Assembly: GCF_001186365.1 (NCBI RefSeq)
Contig: NZ_LDTZ01000021.1
Coordinates: 124,001-188,000, forward strand
From: Gordonia jacobaea
GTDB taxonomy: Bacteria; Actinomycetota; Actinomycetes; Mycobacteriales; Mycobacteriaceae
Direction: 5' to 3'
Length of the DNA stretch: 64,000 nt
This document shows positions 18,198-25,889 of the stretch, in pieces (the stretch's first letter is position 1; every line of letters starts with the position of its first letter). A program made the translations under genes and the position numbers. Under the pieces are notes generated by a model. That model did not search any database and had not been told where the DNA came from. It saw only the letters and a list, made by a program, of their open reading frames with translations.

Positions 18198-19160
18198 TCA
18201 GGAGGCGTTTCGTGCTGCCGGCGAGGACGCCAGGTAGGCGACAGCCTGTGCGGTCGAACCGATTTCGGTTGGATGAAAGCCAGGCCTGAAGTAGCTCGCC
18301 GTTGCGAAGAGCACACTGCGGATCGTCGGGAGAACGCCTGCCCGCACGCCACGCGCGTAGTGATACTGGCGGTAGAAGTAGTTGTTGTGCTTGATCGCCG
18401 GATCCTGATGGGTGATGAAGCGGAAACCGCGGAAGAGTAGGAGCAGCAGGGTGGGCAGTGCGATCAGCATCGCCCGACCGCGCCGGAGGTAGCTGTCACC
18501 GAAGTAGACCGCGACGTCGTGTGCGACGGCTCGGTGCTCGACCTCCTCGGCTCCGTGCCAGGTGAACAGGTCCGACATCGTCGGATCGGCCCCGACTTCG
18601 GTCCAGGTGTTGTTGAGCGCGAAATCGCCGAGAATCGCGGTGTAGTGCTCGATCGCGGCGATGAGCCACAGTCGTTCGATGAGGTGCTTCTGCTTGGCCT
18701 CTACGCTGCCCTTTTCCAGAGGGCCCAACACCTTTCGGAACACCCACTCCATCTGGCGGCAGTACGGCCGAGGGTAGATTCCGTGATGGTCGAGGAACTC
18801 CCAGAGCACGTGGTCGTGCGCCTCCGCGTGCATGGCTTCCTGGCCGATGAAGCCGCGCATCGTCGCGGCGAGCTCCTCGTCACGAACCAGGGGGAGTGCT
18901 TCGTTGTAGGTCTGGACAAACCAGCGCTCTCCCTCGGGGAGAAGCAGGTTGAGCACGCTGATGAAGTCGGACGCGATCGGATGACCCGGAATCCAGTGCA
19001 GCGGAACGTCGCTCCAGTCGAATGTCACGTTGCGGGCGTGAAGCTCGACGTCGCCGGGATCGGTGTCGTTGTTCTGAGGTGGGACTACGTGTGGTGTGGA
19101 CGGGTGTGGTGCGAATGTGTGAGCTGAGGTGGTGTCCACCTTCTCGGCGTGTGCGTGCAC
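18198..19160 (-). CDS. Predicted metal-dependent hydrolase (PF10118-like)
   Basis: A 320-residue protein matching the family annotated as predicted metal-dependent hydrolases. Repeated Glu/His clusters lie in helices: FIGQEAMHAEAHD, AAIEHYTAILGDF and WHGAEEVEHRAVAHD. This ferritin-like EXXH pattern suggests a di-metal site, so an oxygenase role is as plausible as hydrolysis. A hydrophobic helix (ALPTLLLLLFRGF) lies near the C-terminus. I chose GTG at 19160 because GGAG lies eight bases upstream; longer frames read as Arg/His-rich non-family sequence. It sits between an alpha/beta hydrolase and a flavin/2Fe-2S reductase in one operon. Confidence 0.8.
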   Translation of the reverse strand: MHAHAEKVDTTSAHTFAPHPSTPHVVPPQNNDTDPGDVELHARNVTFDWSDVPLHWIPGHPIASDFISVLNLLLPEGERWFVQTYNEALPLVRDEELAATMRGFIGQEAMHAEAHDHVLWEFLDHHGIYPRPYCRQMEWVFRKVLGPLEKGSVEAKQKHLIERLWLIAAIEHYTAILGDFALNNTWTEVGADPTMSDLFTWHGAEEVEHRAVAHDVAVYFGDSYLRRGRAMLIALPTLLLLLFRGFRFITHQDPAIKHNNYFYRQYHYARGVRAGVLPTIRSVLFATASYFRPGFHPTEIGSTAQAVAYLASSPAARNAS

Positions 19161-19186
19161 GGTAGAAACTCCTTCGCGATGGCAGG

Positions 19187-20188
19187 TCAGCGGATAGCGG
19201 CGCGGTCGGGGATGGTCGCGGTGGATGTTCGGGCGGCGATGCGTCGTACGAAGTCGCGGATCGAGTCGGCGACGTAACCGGGATTGGTCGTCGGGGCCCA
19301 GTGGGTGGTCGGTGACTCGAGACGGGTGAGATCGGGGGCGAATCGGTTCGTGTTGCGCAGCAGGTGTGTTCGCACCGCGAAGTCGCGGGTGTTGACCATC
19401 TCCAGCACGGGGACGTTGGTCGTGCGCGGGTTGGGTTTGCTCACCTTGCGCACCATGTTGGCTCGGTAATAGCGCGCGCCGGAACGCATGTCGCGCCGCA
19501 GCGATGGCGCGACGACGATCTGCTCGGCGGGCGTACCGTCCATGAGTCGCAGAAAACGTCGCCATGCGCCGGGCGAGCCGAGCGTCGCGGAGATCAGCGT
19601 CGGACCAAATGGCAGGTGCAGCAGCACGATGTACGTCGAGAAGAAGGACTGCAGGAGGGTGTCGAGCGCTCGACGAGGCGTCGGATGAGAGATGTTCTCG
19701 CGCAGGAGCACTCCCACGTGGTCCAGGCACGGGCCGGAGATGGTGGTGAACGACGCGAAGTGATCTGCGGCATCGGGGCGCGACACCGCTTCCCACGACT
19801 GGATGGAACCCCAGTCATGCGCGACAACATGGACGGGCGCGTCGGGGCTCACGGCACTGGCGACGGCGTACAGGTCGTCCGCGAGCGTTTCGATGCGATA
19901 CGCCGACACCCCACGCGGGTTGTCGCTGACTCCGAGCCCGCGGGTGTCGTACGCGACGGCCCGGACGTCGTCGGAAAGACGCGCCGCAACCTCGGTCCAC
20001 ACCTCATGCGTATCCGGCCATCCGTGCACGAACAGCACCGTCGGACGCTCGGCGTTTTCGGGAGTAGCTGGGCCGGCGGGGTTGCCGGCTCCCGAGACGG
20101 CGGATGTGTCACCGGCAGGATCGTCGAACTCGAAAGTCGCGAGCCGTACGCCGTCGACGTCGATGAGTCGTTTGACCCACTGCTTCAT
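19187..20188 (-). CDS. Alpha/beta hydrolase (epoxide hydrolase-like)
   Basis: A 333-residue alpha/beta hydrolase. The oxyanion segment is FVHGWPDTHEVW, and the nucleophile elbow is VAHDWGS with aspartate as nucleophile, as in epoxide hydrolases and haloalkane dehalogenases. RAVAYDTRGLGVSDNP is the usual second strand and loop. The likely catalytic histidine is in PTTHWAP. It is the first gene of the operon and has GAAGGGG before its ATG. The context of a reductase and a di-metal protein suggests a small lipid- or terpenoid-modifying pathway; the substrate is unknown. Confidence 0.85.
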   Translation of the reverse strand: MKQWVKRLIDVDGVRLATFEFDDPAGDTSAVSGAGNPAGPATPENAERPTVLFVHGWPDTHEVWTEVAARLSDDVRAVAYDTRGLGVSDNPRGVSAYRIETLADDLYAVASAVSPDAPVHVVAHDWGSIQSWEAVSRPDAADHFASFTTISGPCLDHVGVLLRENISHPTPRRALDTLLQSFFSTYIVLLHLPFGPTLISATLGSPGAWRRFLRLMDGTPAEQIVVAPSLRRDMRSGARYYRANMVRKVSKPNPRTTNVPVLEMVNTRDFAVRTHLLRNTNRFAPDLTRLESPTTHWAPTTNPGYVADSIRDFVRRIAARTSTATIPDRAAIR

Positions 20189-20214
20189 GCGTCACCCCTT
20201 CGGTACCGTGATCT

Positions 20215-20273
20215 GGTTAACGTAACCGAGCGTCACAGCTATGTCCAGAGATGGTGACAACGAAGAGTGTCAC
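20215..20273. promoter_or_regulatory. Candidate operators upstream of the hydrolase operon
   Basis: Two palindromes lie just upstream of the operon start at 20188. GGTTA-ACG-TAACC is at 20215-20227 and GTGACA-N8-TGTCAC is at 20254-20273. Both have perfect arms. No regulator gene is adjacent, so the binder is unknown. The remainder of this gap, to 20351, shows nothing more. Confidence 0.45.
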
Positions 20274-20351
20274 ATAACGTGCAGGCGGGGATCAGCGAAT
20301 CGCGCAGAAGGTGCCGCGCTGCAGGTCATCGTGGGTATTTCGGCCCGTGAA

Positions 20352-21605
20352 CTACTGGCGATACGACGACAGGAAGTTGCCGATCCGTTCGACGGCGTCC
20401 TTGAGATCGCGCGACCAGGGGAGCGTGACGATGCGGAAGTGGTTCTGATCGTCGAGGTTGAACCCGCTGCCCTGAACGACCAGGATCTTCTCCTGCAGCA
20501 GCAGGTCCTGGACGAAGAGCTCGTCGTTGTGGATCTCGTAGACCTCGGGATCGAGGCGCGGGAACGCGTAGAGCGCGCCCTTGGGCTTGACGCAACTGAC
20601 GCCGGGGATCTCGTTGAGCTTCTCCCACGTCACGTTGCGCTGCTCGTAGAGGCGTCCTCCGGGCGCGACGAGCGCCTCAATGCTCTGGTATCCGCCGAGG
20701 GCCACCTGAATCGCGTGCTGTCCGGGAACGTTCGCGCACAGGCGCGTCGACGCCAGGATGCCAAGGCCCTCGATGAAGCCCTTGGCGTGGTCCTTGGGGC
20801 CGGTGAGCACAACCCAGCCAGCCCGGTAGCCACAGACGCGGTACGCCTTCGAGAGCCCGTTGAACGTCAGGCAGAACAGGTCGGGGGCGAGCGACGCGAT
20901 GTTGATGTGCTCAGCGTCGTCGTAGAGGATCTTGTCGTAGATCTCGTCGGCGAGGATGAGCAGCGAGTGGCGTCGGGCGACGTCGACGAGTTGCTCGAGC
21001 ACCTCGCGCGAGTAGACAGCGCCCGTGGGGTTGTTGGGGTTGATGACGACGATCGCCTTGGTGCGGTCGGTGATCTTCGCCTCGATGTCGGCGATGTCGG
21101 GGTTCCAGTCGTTGTCCTCGTCGCAGCGATAGTGCACAGCTGTGCCGCCGGAGAGGGCCGTCATGGCCGTCCAGAGGGGATAGTCGGGCGCGGGGATCAG
21201 CACCTCGTCGCCGTTGTTGAGCAGCGCCTGCATCGTCATCGTGATGAGCTCGGAGACACCGTTGCCGAGGATCACGTCGTCGACGTCGAAGTACGGGAAG
21301 TCGGGGAGGAGCTCGTAGCGCGTGACCACGGCGCGTCGTGCCGAGAGCACACCCGCCGACTCCGAGTACCCCTGCGAGTACGGCAGCGCGTGGATCATGT
21401 CGCGCATGATCACGTCTGGGGCCTCGAAGCCGAACAGCGCCGGGTTGCCGATGTTCAGCTTCATGATCCGATGGCCCTCGGCCTCGAGTCGCGCCGCATG
21501 CGCGTGCACCGGCCCACGGATCTCATAGCAGACGTTCTGCAGCTTCTCGGACTGCTCCAACGGCTTGAGGTTCTGGTTCAGGTGCGATACATACGGCCTA
21601 CTCAC
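20352..21605 (-). CDS. PLP-dependent class I aminotransferase (AlaA/Rv0337c-like)
   Basis: A 417-residue fold-type I aminotransferase. It has the PLP lysine K253 in NGLSKAYR, NPNNPTGAVYS, and the phosphate-binding region GNGVSELI. Long matches in memory to M. tuberculosis Rv0337c (EIRGPVHAHAARLEAEGHR, KLNIGNPALFGFEAPD) place it in the alanine/aspartate aminotransferase group related to E. coli AlaA. It swaps an amino group between alanine or aspartate and 2-oxoglutarate in the cytoplasm. I chose GTG at 21605 because the upstream extension runs toward a large hairpin. The neighbouring Fe-S reductase matches the order Rv0337c-Rv0338c. Confidence 0.9.
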   Translation of the reverse strand: MSRPYVSHLNQNLKPLEQSEKLQNVCYEIRGPVHAHAARLEAEGHRIMKLNIGNPALFGFEAPDVIMRDMIHALPYSQGYSESAGVLSARRAVVTRYELLPDFPYFDVDDVILGNGVSELITMTMQALLNNGDEVLIPAPDYPLWTAMTALSGGTAVHYRCDEDNDWNPDIADIEAKITDRTKAIVVINPNNPTGAVYSREVLEQLVDVARRHSLLILADEIYDKILYDDAEHINIASLAPDLFCLTFNGLSKAYRVCGYRAGWVVLTGPKDHAKGFIEGLGILASTRLCANVPGQHAIQVALGGYQSIEALVAPGGRLYEQRNVTWEKLNEIPGVSCVKPKGALYAFPRLDPEVYEIHNDELFVQDLLLQEKILVVQGSGFNLDDQNHFRIVTLPWSRDLKDAVERIGNFLSSYRQ

Positions 21606-21659
21606 GGGTTCAATTGTCTCAGCCGCAGGCAAATCGATTTTTTCGGGCCGTCGGAAATG

Positions 21660-21727
21660 CAGAAACACGCGCCTCTGACACGTGCGAGCGATACTTCACT
21701 CGCAGGTGTCAGAAACGCGTGTTTCTG
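21660..21727. repeat. Long imperfect inverted repeat (29-base arms)
   Basis: Arms at 21660-21688 and 21699-21727 pair over 29 bases with three mismatches around the 10-base loop at 21689-21698. The right arm contains its own perfect hairpin, CAGAAAC-GCGT-GTTTCTG, at 21710-21727. It lies just after the stop of the Fe-S reductase and upstream of the aminotransferase start. It may end transcription, though no U-run follows, or be a mobile REP-like palindrome. Confidence 0.75.
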
Positions 21728-21756
21728 ACGGGCGGCGGATTCTTACCGGCGGCCGA

Positions 21757-24700
21757 TCAGCGCTGGCCGGGCCGCTTCTTACCGGCGGCCATGCCGAAGC
21801 CCTTGGCCTTCGACGCTCCGGTCTCGGCGATCGTTCGGCCGTCATCAGCTGCGCCAGCGGGGGCACTGCCGTTCGACGACGCTGCCGCGCCCTCGGCCGC
21901 TGTGTCCGTGGACGCCTCTGCCGGGGTTTCTGCCGGTGCTGCTTGGGCTGACTCGGCTTCGGGCGCCTCGGCCTCTGGTGCAGCGGCTTCTGGTTCCGGA
22001 GTCGACGCTGCGGGAGCCGTCGACGCTGCCGGAGCTGCGGCCTTGGGAGCCGACGCCCCGCCCGGGCGCTTCTTGCCCGCGGCCATGCCGAAGCCCTTTG
22101 CCTTGGCGGGCTTCTCCTCGGTCACCGCTGCGGCCGACGCTGTTGCAGTCGACGCCGTTGCAGCGGGCGTCTCCTCGGTCGCGCTGGCCTCGCCACCGGT
22201 CTCGGGCTGTGCCGGAGCGGATTCTGCCGGAGCGGACTCGGCCGCCGACGTCTCAGCAGGTGCCGAAGCCTCCGCAGCCGAGGCGGCAGGCTTGGCAGCC
22301 CCCGACCCGGTGCCTCCCGGCCGCTTCTTGCCCGCGGCCATGCCGAAGCCCTTGGCCTTGGCAGGCCTCTCCTCGGTCACAGCGGCGGGTGCGGCAGCAG
22401 AAGTGCTTGCGGCCGTTGCCGATTCGGTGTCGGCGGTCGGGGCGGCGTCGGGTGCGGACTCGGTCTCTGCAACCTTGTTCTCCGCGGCGGCGGTCACTCC
22501 GGCATCGGACGCGGCCGCATTTGCGGTACTCGCTGCGCCCGGCTTCTTGGCGCCGGGACGCTTGCCGGCAGCCATGCCGAAGCCCTTGGCCTTGGCCGGC
22601 TTCGGCGCATCGGCTGTGGCACTTGCTGCCGTATCACTCGCCGCGTTCTCGACTGCCGCCGACGACTCGGCCTGAGCAGGTGCGGGCTGCGCGGACGCCG
22701 ACGCGGGCTTGGCCGCCCCGCCGGGCTTCTTCATGCCGCCCTTCATGCCGAAGCCCTTTGCGGCGGGCTTCTTCTCGGCTGTGTCGGTCGACGCTGTCTC
22801 TGCCGGTGCCGACGCTGCTGGCGCCTTGGTCGCTGCGCTCCCGGCGCCGGGCTTCTTGCCGCCCTTCATCCCCAACCCGACCTTGGGTTTGGGCTTGGCG
22901 TCGGTTGCAGCACCTGCTGCGGCCGCGGCAGGCGCTGCGGCTGCCACCTTCTCGGGCTCGGGTTCCGGCTCGGGTGCGGGCTTGGCGACCGGTCCGAGGA
23001 AACGGCCGCCCCGCTTGACCTCCGGCAGACCACGCTTGACCGAATCGAGCAGCATCTGCGAGACGTCGACGACCTCGATCTTGCCCTCGTTCTCGGTGCC
23101 GGACGTCCGTGCGGTCACACCGTCGGTCAGCATGACGCGGCAGAACGGGCAGCCCGTCGCGATCTTCTGCGGTGCCTCGCCGATGCTGCCCGAAGCCCCA
23201 TTGCCCGAAGCCCCCTTCGCGGAAGCCAGTGTGTCGAGTGCCTCGTCGACGCGGTCGATGTTGATGCGCTTGCCGATCTGCTCTTCCATCCACATACGCG
23301 CGCCGCCGGCGCCACAGCACATGGAACGCTCGCCGTGGCGAGGCATCTCGCGCAGCGTCGAACCCGATGCTTCCATCAGCTCACGCGGGGCGTCGTAGAC
23401 CTTGTTGTGTCGTCCCAGGTAGCAGGGGTCGTGGTAGGTGACGCCCTCGCCCATCGGTGCCACGGGCACCAGGCGCTTCTCCCGCACGAGGCGGTTGAGG
23501 AGCTGCGTGTGGTGGACCACCTCGTACTTCGCGCCGAGCTGCGGGTACTCGTTGGACAGCGTGTTGAAGCAGTGCGCGCAGGTCACGACGACCTTTTTGC
23601 GCTGCGTCGGCGCCGTCTCGAAGACCCCGTTGATGGTCTCGATGTTCTGCTGCGCCAGCATCTGGAACAGGAATTCGTTGCCGGCACGTCGTGCCGAATC
23701 GCCGGTACAGGTCTCACCCTCGCCGAGGACCATGAAGTTCACCGCGGCGATGTCGAGGAGTTCTGCGACAGCCTTGGTGGTCTTCTTTGCGCGATCCTCG
23801 TACGCGCCTGCGCAACCGACCCAGAAGAGGTACTCAAAGCCTTCGAACGATTCGACGTCGGCACCGAAGACCGGGATCTCGATGTCCATCTCGTCGATCC
23901 AGTTGGTGCGCGCCGACGCGTTCTGACCCCAGGGATTGCCCTTGTTCTCGAGGTTCTTGAACATGCCCGCGAGCTCGGTGGGGAAGTCGGACTCGATGAG
24001 CACCTGGTAGCGCCGCATGTCGATGATGTGGTCGACGTGCTCGATGTCGACGGGGCACTGCTCGACGCACGCACCGCAGGTGGTGCAGCTCCACAGGGTC
24101 TCGGTGTCGATGACAGCACCGAGCTGCTCGGGGTCGAATGCGCCGTCTTCGTCGACGATGCCCTCGCCGCCGCCCATCGCGCCCTTCGACTCACCGACCA
24201 ACTTGCGCGACGCCTCGGCCCGCGCGGCCTCGGGGATCTTGGCGAGCTTCGCCTCATCGACGTTGCCCTCTGCGTCGACGAGACCGACCTCGTCGCCGCC
24301 CATGTCCTTGCGGCCGCCGGCGATCAGATAGGGCGCCTTGGCCTGTGCGTGGTCGCGCAGCGACATGATGAGCAGCTTGGGGCTCAACGGCTTTCCGGTG
24401 TTCCAGGCAGGGCACTGACTCTGGCAGCGACCACACTCGGTACATGTCGTGAAGTCGAGCCAGCCCTTCCACGAGAAGTCCTCGACCTTGCCCGCGCCGA
24501 ACGCGTCGACGTCGGGGTCGGCGGTCTCCATGTCGAGGACCTTGCCCTGGCTCATCATCGGCTTGGCGGCACCGAGCGCGACGCCGCCGTCCTGCTCACG
24601 CTTGAGATAGATGTTGAAGAACGCGGCGAAGCGGTGCCACGCGACACCCCAGTCGATGTTCGCGCCGACGACTGCCAGCCAGATCATGCCGCTCATCAGC

Positions 24701-25344
24701 TTGACGACAGCGGCGGCGGTGACCCAGTAGACCGACGAGCCCTCGAAGAGTTGCGCGAAGTAGTGCGTGAAGAACGACGTCCAGATCGGCGGGTCCTCGA
24801 TGCCCGACGAGATCTTGAACGTCTTCACGAAGATCATGCCGAGGCCCTCGATCAGGACCACGAGTTCGACGAAGTACGCGGCACCGAAGCGTGAACCCGA
24901 GAAGCGGGACAGCCGCTTGGGCATCCGCGGGTGGTTGAGCTGGCGGATGATGATCAACGCCATGATGCCGATGACGGTGCCGAGGCCCAGCACCTCGTCG
25001 GCGAAGATGTAGATGTTCCACGAGCCGATCACGGGCCAATGGAACTCGGGGTCGAAGATCTGGCCGTATGCCTCGAACCAGAAGATCGCACCGATCATGA
25101 AGCCGAACATCACCAGCCAGTGCGCCCAGCCGACGGTCCGGAACTTCACCATTCGCGTGTGGCCGACGAACTCCTTGAGCATCGTCCACAGTCGCGGGCC
25201 GACGGGCCAGTAACGGGTGCTGTCGACCTTCTGGCCCTGGGCGATCGCGCGCACCATGGTCCACACGCCGCGCAGGAAACTGGCCCAACAGAACAAGCTG
25301 ATGACCGCGGCAATAGTGCCGATGGTGATCGTCGTGGCATTCAC
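21757..25344 (-). CDS. Membrane (Fe-S)-binding reductase, Rv0338c-like, with repetitive tail
   Basis: An 1195-residue membrane-bound electron-transfer protein. The N-terminal 290 residues contain several membrane helices (a NarI-like block). Two 4Fe-4S motifs follow, CTECGRCQSQCP near 302 and CTTCGACVEQCP near 420. Next come two CCG domains with VTCAHCFNT and SMCCGAGGAR (heterodisulfide-reductase type). From about residue 790 the chain becomes a 400-residue Ala/Pro/Glu-rich tail with six spaced motifs of the form GFGMAAGKKRPG. M. tuberculosis Rv0338c is the matching essential reductase. The start is GTG at 25344. The redox partner is unknown. The tail looks disordered. Confidence 0.88.
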   Translation of the reverse strand: MNATTITIGTIAAVISLFCWASFLRGVWTMVRAIAQGQKVDSTRYWPVGPRLWTMLKEFVGHTRMVKFRTVGWAHWLVMFGFMIGAIFWFEAYGQIFDPEFHWPVIGSWNIYIFADEVLGLGTVIGIMALIIIRQLNHPRMPKRLSRFSGSRFGAAYFVELVVLIEGLGMIFVKTFKISSGIEDPPIWTSFFTHYFAQLFEGSSVYWVTAAAVVKLMSGMIWLAVVGANIDWGVAWHRFAAFFNIYLKREQDGGVALGAAKPMMSQGKVLDMETADPDVDAFGAGKVEDFSWKGWLDFTTCTECGRCQSQCPAWNTGKPLSPKLLIMSLRDHAQAKAPYLIAGGRKDMGGDEVGLVDAEGNVDEAKLAKIPEAARAEASRKLVGESKGAMGGGEGIVDEDGAFDPEQLGAVIDTETLWSCTTCGACVEQCPVDIEHVDHIIDMRRYQVLIESDFPTELAGMFKNLENKGNPWGQNASARTNWIDEMDIEIPVFGADVESFEGFEYLFWVGCAGAYEDRAKKTTKAVAELLDIAAVNFMVLGEGETCTGDSARRAGNEFLFQMLAQQNIETINGVFETAPTQRKKVVVTCAHCFNTLSNEYPQLGAKYEVVHHTQLLNRLVREKRLVPVAPMGEGVTYHDPCYLGRHNKVYDAPRELMEASGSTLREMPRHGERSMCCGAGGARMWMEEQIGKRINIDRVDEALDTLASAKGASGNGASGSIGEAPQKIATGCPFCRVMLTDGVTARTSGTENEGKIEVVDVSQMLLDSVKRGLPEVKRGGRFLGPVAKPAPEPEPEPEKVAAAAPAAAAAGAATDAKPKPKVGLGMKGGKKPGAGSAATKAPAASAPAETASTDTAEKKPAAKGFGMKGGMKKPGGAAKPASASAQPAPAQAESSAAVENAASDTAASATADAPKPAKAKGFGMAAGKRPGAKKPGAASTANAAASDAGVTAAAENKVAETESAPDAAPTADTESATAASTSAAAPAAVTEERPAKAKGFGMAAGKKRPGGTGSGAAKPAASAAEASAPAETSAAESAPAESAPAQPETGGEASATEETPAATASTATASAAAVTEEKPAKAKGFGMAAGKKRPGGASAPKAAAPAASTAPAASTPEPEAAAPEAEAPEAESAQAAPAETPAEASTDTAAEGAAASSNGSAPAGAADDGRTIAETGASKAKGFGMAAGKKRPGQR

Positions 25345-25889
25345 GGCGTCCCGGCCCCTCTCATATTGATCATCGACCTAGTCGCGCAGGGCTGACGTGC
25401 GCGGGGTCGGACGTCTACTACAGGTAACCGTAATTCTTCCTCGGTACCTCGCGCTGCCAAGGCTGCCCTTACCTGGAGCTGGTACTAGGCGTTGCGATAT
25501 AGGAATGATACTCACGAGTAACTGACTATCCAGTCAGTTCCGAGTGACGTAAACCTCTCTCGCTGCCCCGCCGGTGCCATTTTGCTTGATGAAGGGTCTC
25601 GCTGTGTGCTGCGGTCGCGCTCGCCGAAGGAAATAGAGTGATCCACGCCACATATATTGGATAAAGCGTCGCACGTCTCAGCAGAAAGGAGTTTATTCGT
25701 CCACGGAATTGGGGACAAAAACCGTTTCGTGTGGCGCACAAATTTTGTATTTGGGTAAACAATTCAAATATGTACACCAGACGGAGTACGGCGGGTTGCG
25801 GGTGCCCCTGAACTGGGCAAGAATCGTGGATGAGCTGCGACGAGGCGGGTCGATGTTGTGGGATCGATGTCAACTCGGAGGTGGGGATC
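25345..25889. promoter_or_regulatory. Long AT-rich leader upstream of the GT2 synthase gene
   Basis: This 545-base non-coding gap is strikingly AT-rich from about 25500 onward. It contains the perfect 20-base palindrome AACTGACTATCCAGTCAGTT at 25520-25539, typical in form of a TetR operator, a possible -10 element TATATT at 25653-25658, and an orphan ribosome-site-like AGAAAGGAG at 25683-25691 with no start at proper spacing. AT-rich leaders of this kind are usual targets of Lsr2 silencing in actinobacteria; that is inference. I found no convincing gene in it. Confidence 0.55.

Noticed and set aside
20241..21728. 495-codon open frame antisense to the aminotransferase
   Set aside because: It is rich in Val, Asp, Glu and Arg without motifs and mirrors a well-matched aminotransferase.
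23335..24894. 519-codon open frame antisense to the Fe-S reductase
   Set aside because: It covers the cysteine motifs of the real gene in reverse and has no family features of its own.
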